This document shows positions 42,511-54,149 of a DNA stretch of 64,000 nt, piece after piece. Numbering within the stretch: position 1 is the first letter of the stretch; each line of letters opens with the position of its first letter. The stretch lies in NCBI GenBank assembly GCA_944472135.2, contig OX235262.1, positions 60,298,440 to 60,362,439 on the forward strand. Direction: 5' to 3'. Both the position numbers and the translations under genes were made by a program. The DNA is from Trichobilharzia regenti. Its lineage: Eukaryota > Platyhelminthes > Trematoda > Strigeidida > Schistosomatidae. Below the pieces are notes generated by a model, which ran no database searches, was not told the origin of the DNA, and saw nothing but the letters and a program-made list of their open reading frames with translations.

Positions 42511-42660
42511 GGATGCGGAAGTTGAAGTTGAATACCTGAAAAGGCTAACTGTCTTTGACCACAGATGTTTGAAATCTCTGTCTCGTGTTAAATGGCATAA
42601 AATGCTGGGTATAGAGAGAAAATCAATTAATGAAGCGGTGTGAGCTGTTTTGATTGAGAT
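42511..42660 (+). pseudogene. RTE-type LINE 3' fragment
   Basis: The frame EVEYLKRLTVFDHRCLKSLSRVKWH corresponds to the RTE block at 27,730-27,795, followed by a decayed KSINEAV block. Confidence 0.85.
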
Positions 42661-42899
42661 AATTAGCTCCTGTCATTTATGCCAACCAGTCTACTTCTTT
42701 GAGCAATGAAAAACACAAGGTGGTGAAATAAAAACTTATCATCATTATATCGAGTCTTTGTTAATTGGTTTGAGGTAGCCATGCAGCGGGGGGGGGGTTT
42801 CTGCCTGACTGGAATCCTTAGGGTGTTAAGAATCAATAGCTTAAGACTGCCGGTGATCCGGTTCAAAATGCGTTCAGTTGTGTAAATGTATTCAATTAC

Positions 42900-43165
42900 T
42901 GGTTTTGTAGGGATTTTGTTTGATTGGTTGGAGGATTTCATCATGAACTGAAATCAGTTTGGCAAACCTAGTTGTGCTGGGCAGCTGTTTTGTCCAAGTG
43001 GCTGAATGATGTAAGAGTTCACCTTGTAACTGGAAGGCCGTGGATTCGAATCCCAGTGGGTGCATACTGCCGATTAGTCCCAAACTTGGATGAAACAACA
43101 TCCTTTCAGTACTCCCAGGTTTTTCAATGGTGCTGTAATTGATGTCAGCTCATGATGAAATCCAC
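42900..43165 (+). mobile_element. SM-alpha-like SINE copy with inverted tail
   Basis: As at 29,238, a minus-oriented tail (ttgattggttggaggatttcatcatgaactg) precedes the plus-oriented body, here with B box gattcgaatccc. The hammerhead is decayed (core ccgatta, stem III lost). Confidence 0.8.
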
Positions 43166-43209
43166 AAACCAAACAAATCCATTCCCCCTTTGTAATCTCA
43201 AAGATCCTT

Positions 43210-43500
43210 TAAATCCTCATGTTTTTCCGCGTTACTCTTCTCTCTTCCATACAATTTTGCTCATTACAGTTTTTTGAATTACTTCTTCACGTTTGTGTAC
43301 TGCATTAAGTGTGGTAACTTGCATTGCTGTCCTTCTGTGCAAAGTTTCGTGTTAAAAGACAATTAGTGAGTATTAGGCAACTGTTTCAACCTAATTTAAA
43401 GCAGCCATGATGACATCAGGAACTGAACCCACCACCTTTAAGTTACAAGGCAAACTAGTTACCACCAGGCCATGAATTATAACTCCTACCAATTTGTGAT
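43210..43500. mobile_element. RTE 3' UTR remnant followed by SINE remnant
   Basis: 43,210-43,365 parallels the RTE 3' UTR at 28,190-28,350 (cttctctcttcc, gtgcaaagtttcgtgt). 43,370-43,500 is a minus-oriented SM-alpha-like remnant (acctttaagttacaaggcaaactag ... ccaggccatgaattataactcctaccaat). Confidence 0.6.
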
Positions 43501-44280
43501 GTGTTTAACATGCCTAGTGTACAGATTAACAAATAAGTGAAATGTAAATGACTGTTTATGGGTTTTTGTTTGTTCTATTAAACACCTTATCAGCGTACAA
43601 CTTTGCAATAAAGTGCGCCAATTCAAAATGCCATACTCCATAAAGCAGTAAGAAGTATAATGGATGAAATGGCATGTGAGAAAGAACAGAAACATGAGAA
43701 AACATGCTGATTTAATGGGTTTGGGAGGTTACAAAGATTGAAAGTATCTGCGCTATTGAAAAAGCTTTTACCGTATGTTACTGAAAGTTTCCAGCTATCA
43801 GTTAGTATCGTCTCAAGGAAGCCAGTCGAGCAGTTTTCATCGCCCTACATTACTAGCTCAAATGAAAATTCAAAGACTCTATCGATTGTAGATTAATAAA
43901 CAGATCAGTCCTTCGAAATTCCGACTAACAAATAGATAAGATGAATAAAACAATACCAACAGTGGTGTGAACACGGGCAGTAATTTTGCCCGAAATATTA
44001 CCAATAACAAAACTTATCATTGTGTGTAAACTATTGAAATATAATTATACTTTATATGAAACGAGTAATTGCTTCATTCATGGTTTTTACTGAGTATAAT
44101 GGATGTAATTTCATTGAAATCTCTACCTTATTTAACTAAAACCATTTTGGAAATGCAAGTTCCTTTTTGCTAGCTTCTTACATCTGTGGTACAGAGTTTA
44201 CCTGGAAACCAGCTTTCCGGAATAATCATCCTTTTGAACAAATTCTTAAATGATAACATCTAGTTTCTGTACTTTCTTTT
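43501..44280. other. Non-coding stretch
   Basis: AT-rich, nothing recognised. Confidence 0.5.
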
Positions 44281-44289
44281 TCACGTTTG

Positions 44290-44620
44290 GTCACGAACTG
44301 AAATCATTTGGAGAACAGCTGAGAACCAGAAAATACTTGAGAGCTGTTTAGTCTTCAATAATACGTTTAGGTTACGATGCCTGTCATTCTGCTGCACTAC
44401 ATAACTCAAATTGGCAGAGGGTAGAATTCATGGGCCGTTGACTTCCACCTTAATGGTCACAAAGCTTGCCCGGCAGTCTGCAGGTGTTGGGTTCCATCAC
44501 TGGTGGGATCATGCGTGAGTACTGCTTAACAGTCACAAACTCTCCAGCACTCTGTGTTGGTTTTCAATGCTTCTCTAACTGATGTCATTTTGTGATCTGA
44601 CGCGGAATCTTACAAAAGAC
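44290..44620 (+). mobile_element. SM-alpha-like SINE remnants
   Basis: A minus-oriented tail and ribozyme remnant (gagagctgtttagtctt, about 44,330) precedes a plus-oriented copy with head (aaattggcagagggtagaattcatggg), tRNA-like part and tail (tctctaactgatgtcat). The ribozyme core of the plus copy is deleted. Confidence 0.65.
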
Positions 44621-44864
44621 ACTAAATTTCACTTCACTACACTTCATATGTATCAGTCAATCTTCCACCAACCACTCAAATAAATAATGTTTCAATATTC
44701 ATAGGTGATTGGATTTGAGGAGTGTTATTTTGTTTCTGGAAGTTCCTGATGTATGTTACCACTCACACTGAAGACAAAAATAAAAATACACTGACCGAAT
44801 AAAAAATATGATGCTTTTTGTAGACAACTTTAGTTGAGAATGTGACATTTTCTGGATTCTTTAC

Positions 44865-45190
44865 GTTACAAGTGGAACATAGGGCTTACACCCTTGAAGC
44901 TTCTTTACAAAAGGAGCTTAACAGCCTCACGGCCAACCCTATATCTTTTCCTAGCTAACTACTGGCTAGATGGTGTTTAAGAACTCGAACTCACGTAGCG
45001 AACGTCATTCTCCCGTTGTGTCTAGTTTTCAGTGGTAAACATAGTTTTTTCCTCATCGTAGACGTTATTATCGTGAACTAACACCAGTCAGAGATCAGGG
45101 AGTTCTGGGTAGGTGTTTCGTTCTAGTCTGCACTGTTTGGTAGCTCACACGCTCGACCCTATCAGCAATCGAATCCAGGACCTTCAGCAT
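44865..45190 (-). mobile_element. Second-family SINE remnant, then SM-alpha-like remnant
   Basis: 44,865-45,020 has the body ggaacatagggctta ... actggctagatggtg. 45,060-45,190 has a minus SM-alpha-like end (gtgtttcgttctagtctgcactg = decayed ribozyme, gaatccaggaccttcagc = B box region). Confidence 0.6.
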
Positions 45191-45339
45191 AATAGAAGAA
45201 GCTTGTTGGGCAAAGGAATCAGTGGTGAAATATACCCATTAATTCATATGGAAAAACGCAGTTTTTTTTGTTCAGCGAAAAAATATATCTTTTAAACAAA
45301 TTCATTTTCAATCTGTACAGTTGTATTTATATTATGGAA

Positions 45340-46680
45340 AAAGGCTTCAATTGGCACTAGGAATTTCTCAGTCAATACACATATGACATGTTTACAAATG
45401 TACCATTAGTTTAAGCTATTTGTTATTTATGTGATTATATTGATCTAGAATGCTGGAGAGCCGACTAACTATCTGAAACAGCTTTTATTGAAATGTACGC
45501 TTAATGTGCAGTTTAGATTTAATGATTTCACCTATAACCAAAGAGATGGGATCTGCATTTGGACCTCTCCTAGCGGACGTCTTTATGGCGAACTTGGAGA
45601 GGGGACCATTAAAAGAAACAATTTCGTCTGCATATGTATATATAAGCGATATATTGTTGACACCTTTATTATTTGTAATGAAAACTGCTCAACAGCCGAA
45701 CTTCTTAGAAAATATAATGGTTCTCACTCATCTTTGCTTTTCACTATGGAAAGAGAGTCGAACTCCTCATTCCACTTCTTAGATGTGATGCTCGATAGAA
45801 GAGAGGTTGGCACTTTAAAAGGTTGATCTACCGAAAGCCAGCATTGACAGGTCATTACACTAACTTTAACAGTTGGCTACCTCTAGGTAGGAAGAGAAAT
45901 TTTATCCGTTCTGTATGCTCCGGAATTCGGAAAATTTGCTCTGTAGATGCGATCGACTTAGAAGTAGGAAGCCTTTGTACGACTATCTTAAATAATAGAT
46001 ATCCTTGAAGGCTTATTGACAAAAACATCAAGAAAGAACCAGTTCCCAGCCAGATATCCACGCTGAAAATTCCACAGTTGTACCAAAAATACGGTGTGGA
46101 ATCAAGCTGTAATCAAAAATAAAAAAATAAAAAAAATAAAAATCAAAGTGCCGAAGAAGACGCTATTTGTGAGTTTGACTTTCAAAGGTGACAGTATTTC
46201 TGAAGTAATTAAAAGTCGTTTATCTAAATGTATCAAACGGTGTTTTTATGCACTTGACTTACATTTAGTACTTATCAGCCGAAATATGATTCGACAGTGT
46301 GTTAAGGATAAACTACCGCTTATGTCCACCTCTATGTGCACATAATCATTCACATACTGATGTAGAGATGATTACATTGGATGTTGTAATTGTGTTCTCT
46401 TGTAAACGTGTAGCTGAACACTACCACTCGGTTTCGTTAATGAAAAATGACCATAGGACGACAAAGTCTTCACTTTGTGAACACATTCTGGAGTCAGGTT
46501 ATTCAGCCCACCACACCTAATTTATCCTTCAAAGTTATATAAAGGACCAAATCCAGTTACTTCAAAAGCTTACGTTTTCTCCACTTATGCATAGCCGAAA
46601 CTCTAGGTATTCATGAACAGAAACCTAAATCACGTGTTCAAAAACGGTTTGTCGAACTCCTTTCTTTACCTTGGTCATAG
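45340..46680 (+). pseudogene. Penelope-like element copy 4
   Basis: The plus-strand order is KCTLNVQFRFNDFTYNQRDG, then in another frame GSAFGPLLADVFMANLERGPL (RT block). YKRYIVDTFIICNEN is the YVDD region with the first Asp lost. FHFLDVMLDRREVGTLKG and IYRKPALTGHYTNFNSWLP follow, then the linker KKTLFVSLTFKGDSISEVI and the GIY-YIG C-terminus SSLCEHILESGYSAH. There are at least three frameshifts. Confidence 0.82.
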
Positions 46681-47274
46681 TAATGTTCTTTTATTTTATT
46701 TTACCACTTGAATCCATTCCACTTCACTTCACCTTCGCTGTCTTCATTGTTATCATCATCGTACTGTTGATTTTTTAGACAACACTTGACCTACAATTTT
46801 AAAAGCTTTATATCAATTCACTTATTTAATAATCTTTAAAACTTTTAAATTCATCCACTTCAACTCTACCCCTTTAATACATCATTTTAATTATCTTTAT
46901 TCTTATCATCATATGTACAATATTGACTGAGCAGTCTGTAGTGTTAATTAATGTCTTTTCCCGTAATATACATACGACTGCATACAACTATGAAAATGAA
47001 ATCGTTGAAAAGAGATATTTCTTTGCTGAACAAACCAAAGAAAAAGAACTTAATCGCCCAATGAATTCTAACTTGTATCAAGCTAGGATAAAACAGATTT
47101 CCAGTGCTTCTTGATTTTCAATGAACTCTAATTGGTGTTGGTTGTGTGACAAGATCCACACTAAAATTAATCCAGAATAGAGCCAGAGAAGTCAGTTGTT
47201 GATGGAAGTCTGCAGCAGCACGTTGGAAATACCTGTGTGACAAGATGGTATATATATATATATATATACCATAC
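46681..47274. repeat. Non-coding stretch with (TA)n
   Basis: No gene recognised. A TA microsatellite lies at about 47,249-47,268. Confidence 0.55.
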
Positions 47275-47525
47275 ATTGTGAAATGGTCGCGCTATGTCGT
47301 AAATTGGCAGAAGTTAGAATTCATGGGTTGGCCACTGGATCGGGTCCCAGTGGCTCAATGGTCTAAGAGCTCGCTAGCCTTGTAATCAGAAGGTCCTGGG
47401 TTACAGCCCTGGCCGTGGGTGCGTACTGATGAAGAGTCCCGAACTAGGACGAAGCAGCTTCCCAGTAATCCCTGCAGGTTTTCCAGTGGTTCTCTAACTG
47501 ATGTCAGCTAATGATGAAATCCTCC
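47275..47525 (+). mobile_element. SM-alpha-like SINE, full head to tail
   Basis: It has the head tggtcgcgctatgtcgtaaattggc, A box tggctcaatggtcta, a disrupted B box (gggttacagccct) and a decayed hammerhead with CTGATGA retained but GAAG for GAAA. The tail is ctctaactgatgtcagct...atcctccatccaat. Confidence 0.85.
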
Positions 47526-48386
47526 ATCCAATATATCTAAGTGTCTGTGTGTACCTGTATGCGCTTAGTAAATAATTACACAACTCCTATGAAATAAATA
47601 ATTTATGCTAAAATATGTTGATCTAATCACAGTTGGCAGACAGGCAGACTCCTAGGTATATAGTTAAACACGTTTATTTGGATGATGATATATAGATGGA
47701 TTGAGTCTGATAGGAGACGCCAATAATGAATTCATAAATAAACAATGAATTTACGGCTATAAATCAAGCGGCTTAGATTATTTGGCATTCAGTTTAAATA
47801 TTATCTATTTCTACTTACATTAAAAAGTTATTAGAATAATATTAAATCAACATAACCGTTGTTATCATATTACCAACCTTAATTAATTAAAAAATTTTTA
47901 ATATTATCAAAAATTTGATTAGAATTGGTTAAAAAAAATAATATTTCTGGAAGATGATAAATTAGATCCGAATTTATCAAATTATGCTTTAATGTGTTAC
48001 TCACGTAAATAAGAAGTGTTTTAGTGGTGGCTTGTCAGTTTATGAATATTGTTATAGGCTCAAGAATGCGTGTATATATATGTATTTATGCACATACGCA
48101 TGACATACAGGTACACCGACACACATACATAAATAGAGGTATCTGCATGCGTGTGCATATGTGTGCGTCTGTACAGCCATATACTTTACCTGTCTGTCTA
48201 TCTATCCATAGACTAATCCACCTACGCGATTTACATTTATTTGTAGAAATAAAACTCTTCAAGTAGTTAAAACTCACTATACGTCTATCATAATCACACC
48301 AAAATTTATATCTAACTTAGTATATTTATATAAGATACAATTACTACATAGTACGATTATTGGGAAAATAATATTCTTCATATATT
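47526..48386. other. AT-rich region upstream of dynein light chain exon
   Basis: Very AT-rich (for example 47,870-47,950), with a CA/TA-rich stretch near 48,060-48,180. It presumably includes the promoter and 5' UTR, but no defined element was identified. Confidence 0.45.
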
Positions 48387-48592
48387 ATGGATACATCTAG
48401 TGATTTTAATGAAACTGCAAGAATTAAATCAACTGATATGCCTGAATCAATGCAGAGTATAGCAGTTGATTGTTGTGCTGCTGCATGTGAACGATTTTCA
48501 GAGGATAGAGAGATAGCTAAGTATATTAAAAAAGAATTTGATAAACGTTTCGGTGGTACATGGCAATGTGTAGTTGGTAAAAGATTTGGATG
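48387..48592 (+). CDS. Dynein light chain LC8-type, first coding exon
   Basis: LC8 proteins are ~90-aa homodimeric hubs of dynein and many other complexes. From ATG 48,387 the exon encodes 68 residues plus 2 nt: an N-terminal extension, then STDMPESMQSIAVDC, the helix-2 block REIAKYIKKEFDKRFGGTW and QCVVGKRFG. These align with the LC8 segments DMxxxMQ, IKKEFDKKYNPTW and CIVGRNFG. It ends at donor tg|gtaagt (48,593). The conserved YVTHETKHFIYFY part must be in a later exon, which I could not find in the window. Flatworms have many divergent tegumental members of this family. Confidence 0.88.
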
Positions 48593-48934
48593 GTAAGTGA
48601 TGATAAGTTATTTTTCCTTAATCAAAATGTAATTAATAATTATAATTAATATAATTATATAAGAATTAGCGAAGTTGATTATGGTTGTATTTGTGTTATA
48701 AAAATTTTTTTATCGATATCTATTGGTGTGTTGTTCTCTGACTGACTTGATGTGCTAATTAGTTAGCAGTTTCATCAGAAATCCGACGGTTTGAGGGGAT
48801 TCAGTTCTCTGAAGTGATTCCAATCGACTGGGTACACCACTGGTGAACTCAACCTTAAAATGATCTGCCTACCAAGAACCACTACCGATTCGTGGGAGTA
48901 GTTTACAACTTTTTATTTTATTTTTTTCCTTCAC

Positions 48935-49148
48935 GTTCCCCAGTGGAACATAGGGCTTCAAGCTAGTGACTTGAAGCTTCTGTAGCAGTGTTTATTTTAC
49001 AGGATGAGGTTGCTAGCCTCATGCCCAACCTTTCCTCCTTACCAGCATTATTTCTGGCTTCGCGAGGTAAACGAGTGCGTCGGCCGAGGATCGAACCCCG
49101 GACCATGTGAATGGTCGGCGAGCGTCCTAACCGCTATGCCACCGACAC
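48935..49148 (-). mobile_element. tRNA-derived SINE, second family (good copy)
   Basis: The minus strand starts with a tRNA-like part: A box tggcatagcggtta, B box ggttcgatcc (about 49,095). The body follows (gctagcaacctcatcctgtaaaa, agcttgaagccctatgttccac). It sits in the presumed first intron of the dynein light chain gene. Confidence 0.85.
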
Positions 49149-49555
49149 ACAACTACTGATATCATTTTTATTAGTAGTATATAGTTTTTTATTGATTTAT
49201 GTATGTATTATTCATAATATAGTAATTTGGTTGAATTTTTGAGAAACTGATAGATATTAGGCCGCCTTTTTAATTCACTAGGCTACTAAAATTTTCATCA
49301 AGCATAATGTGTATAAACTCTTCTCCATTTCTGATTGGGTTTTATTTTTCAATCTCTGTATGAACCCCAGAACAGTTTTAGGTTTTTGTTAACGTAATGC
49401 AGAGTACTTTTCATTAAAAGAAATGAGAAAAGAATATCATTGAGGATTGAGTATTTTTCGGATAGAACAACACTCTATTGTTACACAATTTATTATTCAA
49501 TACTATTTTTGCTTGAAAATCTTGTTCGAATAGTACATATTCTGAATACATTTAT
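49149..49555. other. Non-coding stretch
   Basis: Nothing recognised. Confidence 0.5.
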
Positions 49556-50135
49556 TCCCCGATACGAATTTAAAACAAGCATAAAGGTTAACAAAGCAGG
49601 ATAATTTAATGAATTCATCAAATTTCAGTGGAACTCGTCAACTGAATACTCTACATACACTGGTATATATACTTTTGAAATTACGTTGGGAGATATAAGA
49701 CTGATAAGCAAATAAACTACATTGAGTTAGTCATGCAGAAAGACAGGTGAGAATGTTTTCCAGGTCATGTTCAAATAGATAAGGGGAGAGAGAGTATGAG
49801 AGATCAAAATTAAGATGAATTGCATTACGCTTCAATTACATCACTTAGATAAACAATTAGACATTAGAGAATAAAACAAGAATTGCAAACACAGTAATAT
49901 CAATAATAATAGTTATAATAGCAATAATAATAGTGTTAAAGTGAGTTAACATAATCCTACTAATGAAGCATAGTTTTAAATGAATCAAGAATAATAATAA
50001 TAAGAGGTAGAATAATAAGTAAAACGTATTACCATGGTAGATTCAGAGTCACGACCACCTCCTTTTGCACACAGAGTTCTACCGAAATTTGATGAATTCA
50101 TTGTACTTTATTCCTTGTTTTATATTCTGAATAAA
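49556..50135 (-). repeat. Inverted-repeat (MITE-like) element copy B
   Basis: The left arm (about 49,600-49,665: tttaatgaattcatcaaatttcagtgg...tcaactgaatactc) and right arm (about 50,082-50,118: gttctaccgaaatttgatgaattcatt) are inverted. The body matches copies A and C up to about 49,790. About 250 bp of taa/aat-rich sequence (49,880-50,020) expands the interior. Confidence 0.7.
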
Positions 50136-51399
50136 TGAGTGATGAAATATACTCACCAAGAGCTCTGGAGACTGTGAGTTTGTATTTCTAAAGACTCCTA
50201 AAAACACTTATGAATGCATGTCTAGATATACTACTGACTGAATGACATCAGTAGTTGGATACTACTTTATATCCCTTCGAGTTGTGCTTGCTAATCAAAT
50301 GAAAATGATATAGACGGTATGTTGAAGTTTAACCTCAAACTGTGTAATGTGCAAATCGTAAATGTGATTCAGTGTGCTGTCAGTCTGTCCAAGTAGCTAG
50401 GTAGAATTCGGCTGATTTCACCTGATTCGTTTCTCTCAGCTAAGCCAAAGTAGACACACCTCTGTGATAAGCTCGAACTCAAACGACATCTGTTGATTGG
50501 GTCATTTCTATCTGGTTAGCAAGTCCTATTGGTTGATGTGAATGGTGTTCAATTACTTATGTCAATCAACCAGTAATATATAAAGTCATTTTAGCGTTTG
50601 TATTTTCCTAAGGGATGTGTAAACTTGTCCAAGACTAATTATCTCTACTTAATTCGGTATGCTCACTGTTTCAGTCCTTATTCCTCGGATATATTCAAGA
50701 AGAATCAGGCAGAATATCAAGACAGTTAGGAGGAGAGAGGATTCCTTTTAAATGACTTATTACTCAAACCACTTCTTTTATAATTGGTTATTGCGTAATC
50801 ACTTTTTTTTTTCTAGAATTTGGCATTATGTTACTCACTTGTTCAGTTTTCGCAAAATTTCCACCTTCGAATGGTTGTATTAACTTTCGTGATTAGTTAT
50901 CACTCCCATTCTTTGACACGTTGATATTAACATAATTATCACTTCTACTAGGTTAGTAAGTTTCTGTATTGTAATAGGACTGCTTAAAACTTACTCGACA
51001 CTGGGATCAGAGTGATCATGAATACCTTAGCCCCAAGAACAGGAACTGCTTTACAATTCTACGTGTTGAAGTGGACCTACTGACGGCGGTGGAGGTTCGA
51101 GTTCCATTTTCAGTCAATGTATCCTAAAATGTCGCCTAGTTTACTTAGCTGGTAGCAAGCTGAGAGGAAAGGGAAAGTCAGGCGTAGGGTTAAACAACCT
51201 TATCTGATAAAACTAGTATCAGAGTTTGAAGATTTAGGTTCCACTGGGACTGCAACGAATGGAAAAACTTATCAAAATTGTTGTATATTTATCAGAGTGG
51301 AGTCATAGACGAGGATCTAGTTGCAGAATAAATATTTCTTTGCTTATATATATATATATACGGTATGTCGTACAATCATTGCTATCATGTTATTGTTCT
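50136..51399. other. Non-coding stretch with (TA)n
   Basis: No gene seen. A weak second-family SINE-like stretch lies at about 51,065-51,250 (ggttcgagttcc ... tagcaagctgagaggaaaggg), and a TA run at about 51,343-51,360. Confidence 0.45.
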
Positions 51400-51885
51400 T
51401 TTGGAACCTAGAACTTCAGTAGAAAATTTCTATTTCACCTTGTTCTCTGAGGCCTTCTTTAGCTGGCTCCACGATTGACTATAAGCTCTCATCTCCTTCT
51501 CACACAGCCCCCAGCATATCACCCTCAGCTTTTCCTGTTTGAGTTCCACTTTGAGGAGCTGTCGTATGATGTCACTTAGCGTTTGCCTAATCCATCTCCA
51601 TTTCCTTCGACATGTTTATTAGTCAAGTCGATTCTTGAATGGTTTGTTATCAGAGCTCCTAGTAGCTAATCTTTTCTGTTTGGCCAATATGATCTTCAGT
51701 ATCAAGAGAGGGTAGCTGCTGATCAAAATTTTCAGCAGATGTTTAGAAATACTTTTGATGATGCGTTCGCCAAGTCTTTGATCCATTTGGGAAAACTGAC
51801 TTGACATTAGAGGAAAAAAAACCCTAAATTTTCGTTTTTTTATTCTGAGTTCAACAGGTTTCCAAACTGTTTTCAGACTCATGAA
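51400..51885 (-). pseudogene. RTE-type LINE 3' fragment
   Basis: It parallels 59,635-60,100 in order: ggaacctagaacttca, gccttctttagctggctccac, gatcttcagtatc.agag, gatgcgttcgccaagtctttgatcc. It is more diverged and lacks a good frame. Confidence 0.65.
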
Positions 51886-52189
51886 TGTTTATCTATCGTT
51901 ATTAATGCATTAAGATACAAATGATCTGTCTAAACTATCTGCAGTAATTTTACTCTATTGACATATGTATATATTGTTTTGTGTGCAGAACGCATTCAAA
52001 ACTAAAGAACTATTGTCTTATTAATTATTATTATTATCCAACCATTAGTTAAACGGACAACATATTCAAGCTAACAACATTTTTGCTTTAAATAAGATCG
52101 AATCAGCCTTTACTTCACCAATAAAAATATAAAATATGTACCAATTGTGGCGATTTGTCAGTAGAATGATTAGACTGTGGCTTCTATTA

Positions 52190-52430
52190 AAAGGTACATT
52201 GGTAGCAAAACTGTAGAATGCCTGCCAGCCACGGATGAGGTTCATGGTTCTATCCTCGGCCGATGCACTCCTTTTGCCTCACTAAGCCAAAATAATAAAA
52301 CTGGTAAAGAGGGAAGGCTGAGCATCGAGCTAGCAACCTCATCCAGTAAAAATGAGCACCTTTGCTATCGAAACTTCAAAGCTTTAGCTAGAAGCCCTAT
52401 TTTCTACTGGGAATGTAAAGGAATAAAAAA
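52190..52430 (+). mobile_element. tRNA-derived SINE, second family
   Basis: It has a degenerate tRNA-like start with ggttctatcctcggccgatgcac, body aaagagggaaggctgagc...gctagcaacctcatcc, and tail aacttcaaagctttagctagaagccctattttctactggg. Confidence 0.75.
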
Positions 52431-52439
52431 TGCTAAAAA

Positions 52440-52930
52440 TTAATAAGTACTCCAATTAAGTAATCATAGGTTGCAAGAGAAGTAAATAAATTATTTTTAA
52501 TGATGACACAATATGAATGAGGAAGGATATAAAGGGTGCTGGTATGTAGTATGGTCAATTGATTAGGTCTTAATTGACCAAAATAAAGGGATAATGAGTG
52601 TATGAACTTCTTTTGAATGCATAATATAGACTTAATAGTCTGAATGCTTACCGCCTCAGCTATATGTAGTAGATGAATACGGAGTCTATTAGAAATATTC
52701 GGTGAGTTGCGATGAATTACCTTGAATACTTTCGTTTTCTCCGCTATCAATTAAATGTGACAGAATGGAGCTGCATATAGTTTTTTTAATTGTCCTTTAT
52801 CAAACTACAAAGGGAGATGTTGAGTAACACATTGATTAAGCTATGTTAGTAATGTATGTACAACTTAACCGTCGCCACACGATCAGCTTACCTGATAAAT
52901 ACACATAAACGTGGCAAGACTATCTGGTTT
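52440..52930 (-). pseudogene. Penelope-like element C-terminal fragment
   Basis: The minus-strand frame TKVFKVIHRNSPNISNRL, LLHIAEAVSIQ matches the PLE C-terminus at 33.2-33.4 kb (SVFKVIYCNSSNFSNGI, LLHITEATGI). The upstream GIY-YIG part to about 52,930 is decayed. Confidence 0.78.
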
Positions 52931-52949
52931 ATCCTTCGTCCTAATTCCT

Positions 52950-53085
52950 GATTGATTCGTCGGCTGAGGGATAGCAAACATAGGCTGGCTTTGTTAAACG
53001 TTCTCTGTACACTTCTGGTTAGTCTCTGGAACAAAATCTCACTTGACAAGTCTGTTCTGATTATTCTTGTTATCACAAATCGCTT
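52950..53085 (+). pseudogene. LINE RT C-terminal fragment
   Basis: The frame RRLRDSKHRLALLNVL...SLWNKISLDKSVL resembles the WNxLPxDVV end of LINE RTs. It is short, so only tentative. Confidence 0.4.
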
Positions 53086-53150
53086 CTGTTGTTCATCTTT
53101 TTTAATAATAGAACTATTGTTTCATACATTTATTCCCCTTTATGAATTCG

Positions 53151-53668
53151 AATAAAGCAAGAACGACAGTGGTTTGTGCAGAATAAAATGCTACCGTTTA
53201 TTTGGTTGGCTTCCCGTCAGCTGCTTACAGGCCAAAGACATTATTATGTATATCTACAGAAACAACTTTGACATGCTAGCACAAAATCGATCAATCAGCA
53301 AAAGAATACAGTGCTAATCATAATAATAATAAACACTTTATCCCAAATAACAATTTTCATGCACAATGGAAACTTTTGGTGTTACGTAATCAGATGAAAG
53401 AGGGGATGAAAACTTTCAGTTACTAGGGCAAGAGAGACTGGTAACTGCTTCTTTCTGAACACATAAATCGGTGCCGGATGGAGATTGCTTTGGCAGACTT
53501 AAAGTAGAAAAAAAAACTTAAAAATAAACTCTGTGCAGGTATGCTAAAATGTTTTCTGTAAATATACTTAATAATGTCTTTGGCCTGTAAGCAGCTGATA
53601 AGAAGCCAACGAGATAAATGATGGTGCCATTTTATTTTGCACAAACCACTGTTGTTCTTTCTTTATTT
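53151..53668. repeat. Foldback element with ~130 bp inverted repeats
   Basis: Left arm 53,151-53,281 and right arm 53,536-53,668 are reverse complements with roughly 85-90% agreement (for example cagctgcttacaggccaaag/ctttggcctgtaagcagctg). The 254 bp interior has no frame. No target duplication was found. It contains taa-rich low complexity near 53,318. Confidence 0.88.
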
Positions 53669-54149
53669 AAATAGAAATATTATTATTATGACAAAGTGAA
53701 CAATTCTGTTGACTAATCAGCATGAATGGTTTATACTTAATGATATTTATTTGTAGAGGTATGTATATTAGAATAAAAGGCTGATGAAGCTACTTGAAAA
53801 CACTATGTTGATGACGGTAAAAACCACTGAGCCGTTTGTATACGATAAGTACACAATGTAATATGATGACAATATGAATATGTTAATCATATTAAACATC
53901 TGGAAAAATAAAATCACAAACATAAGTGTGAAAAGTCACACACACATATACTGAAACAAATGTTCAATATTCGATCCAAAGATAATTAGCATATCAATTC
54001 ACTGTAACTCAGCTGACTTACTCATCTGGTAGTTTAACTGCATGCTTTTAATGATTTTGTAGAGTTTGCTACCTTAATTATTAAGAATATAACGAGACTG
54101 GAGTTCAGATGTTTTGATTTTTCAAAGGTTTTGATGACGATCTGTACAG
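53669..54149. other. Non-coding stretch
   Basis: Nothing recognised. Confidence 0.5.

Noticed and set aside
50814..50880. A stretch reading HYVTHLFSF after a ctag acceptor, as possible second exon of the dynein light chain
   Set aside because: Joining the phase-2 donor to this acceptor makes TGA, and residues after YVTH do not fit the LC8 family. The match is short and likely accidental.
53780..53815. CTGATGA ... GAAA phrase resembling another hammerhead
   Set aside because: Stem II would have only two or three weak pairs, and no stem I or cleavage triplet could be matched.
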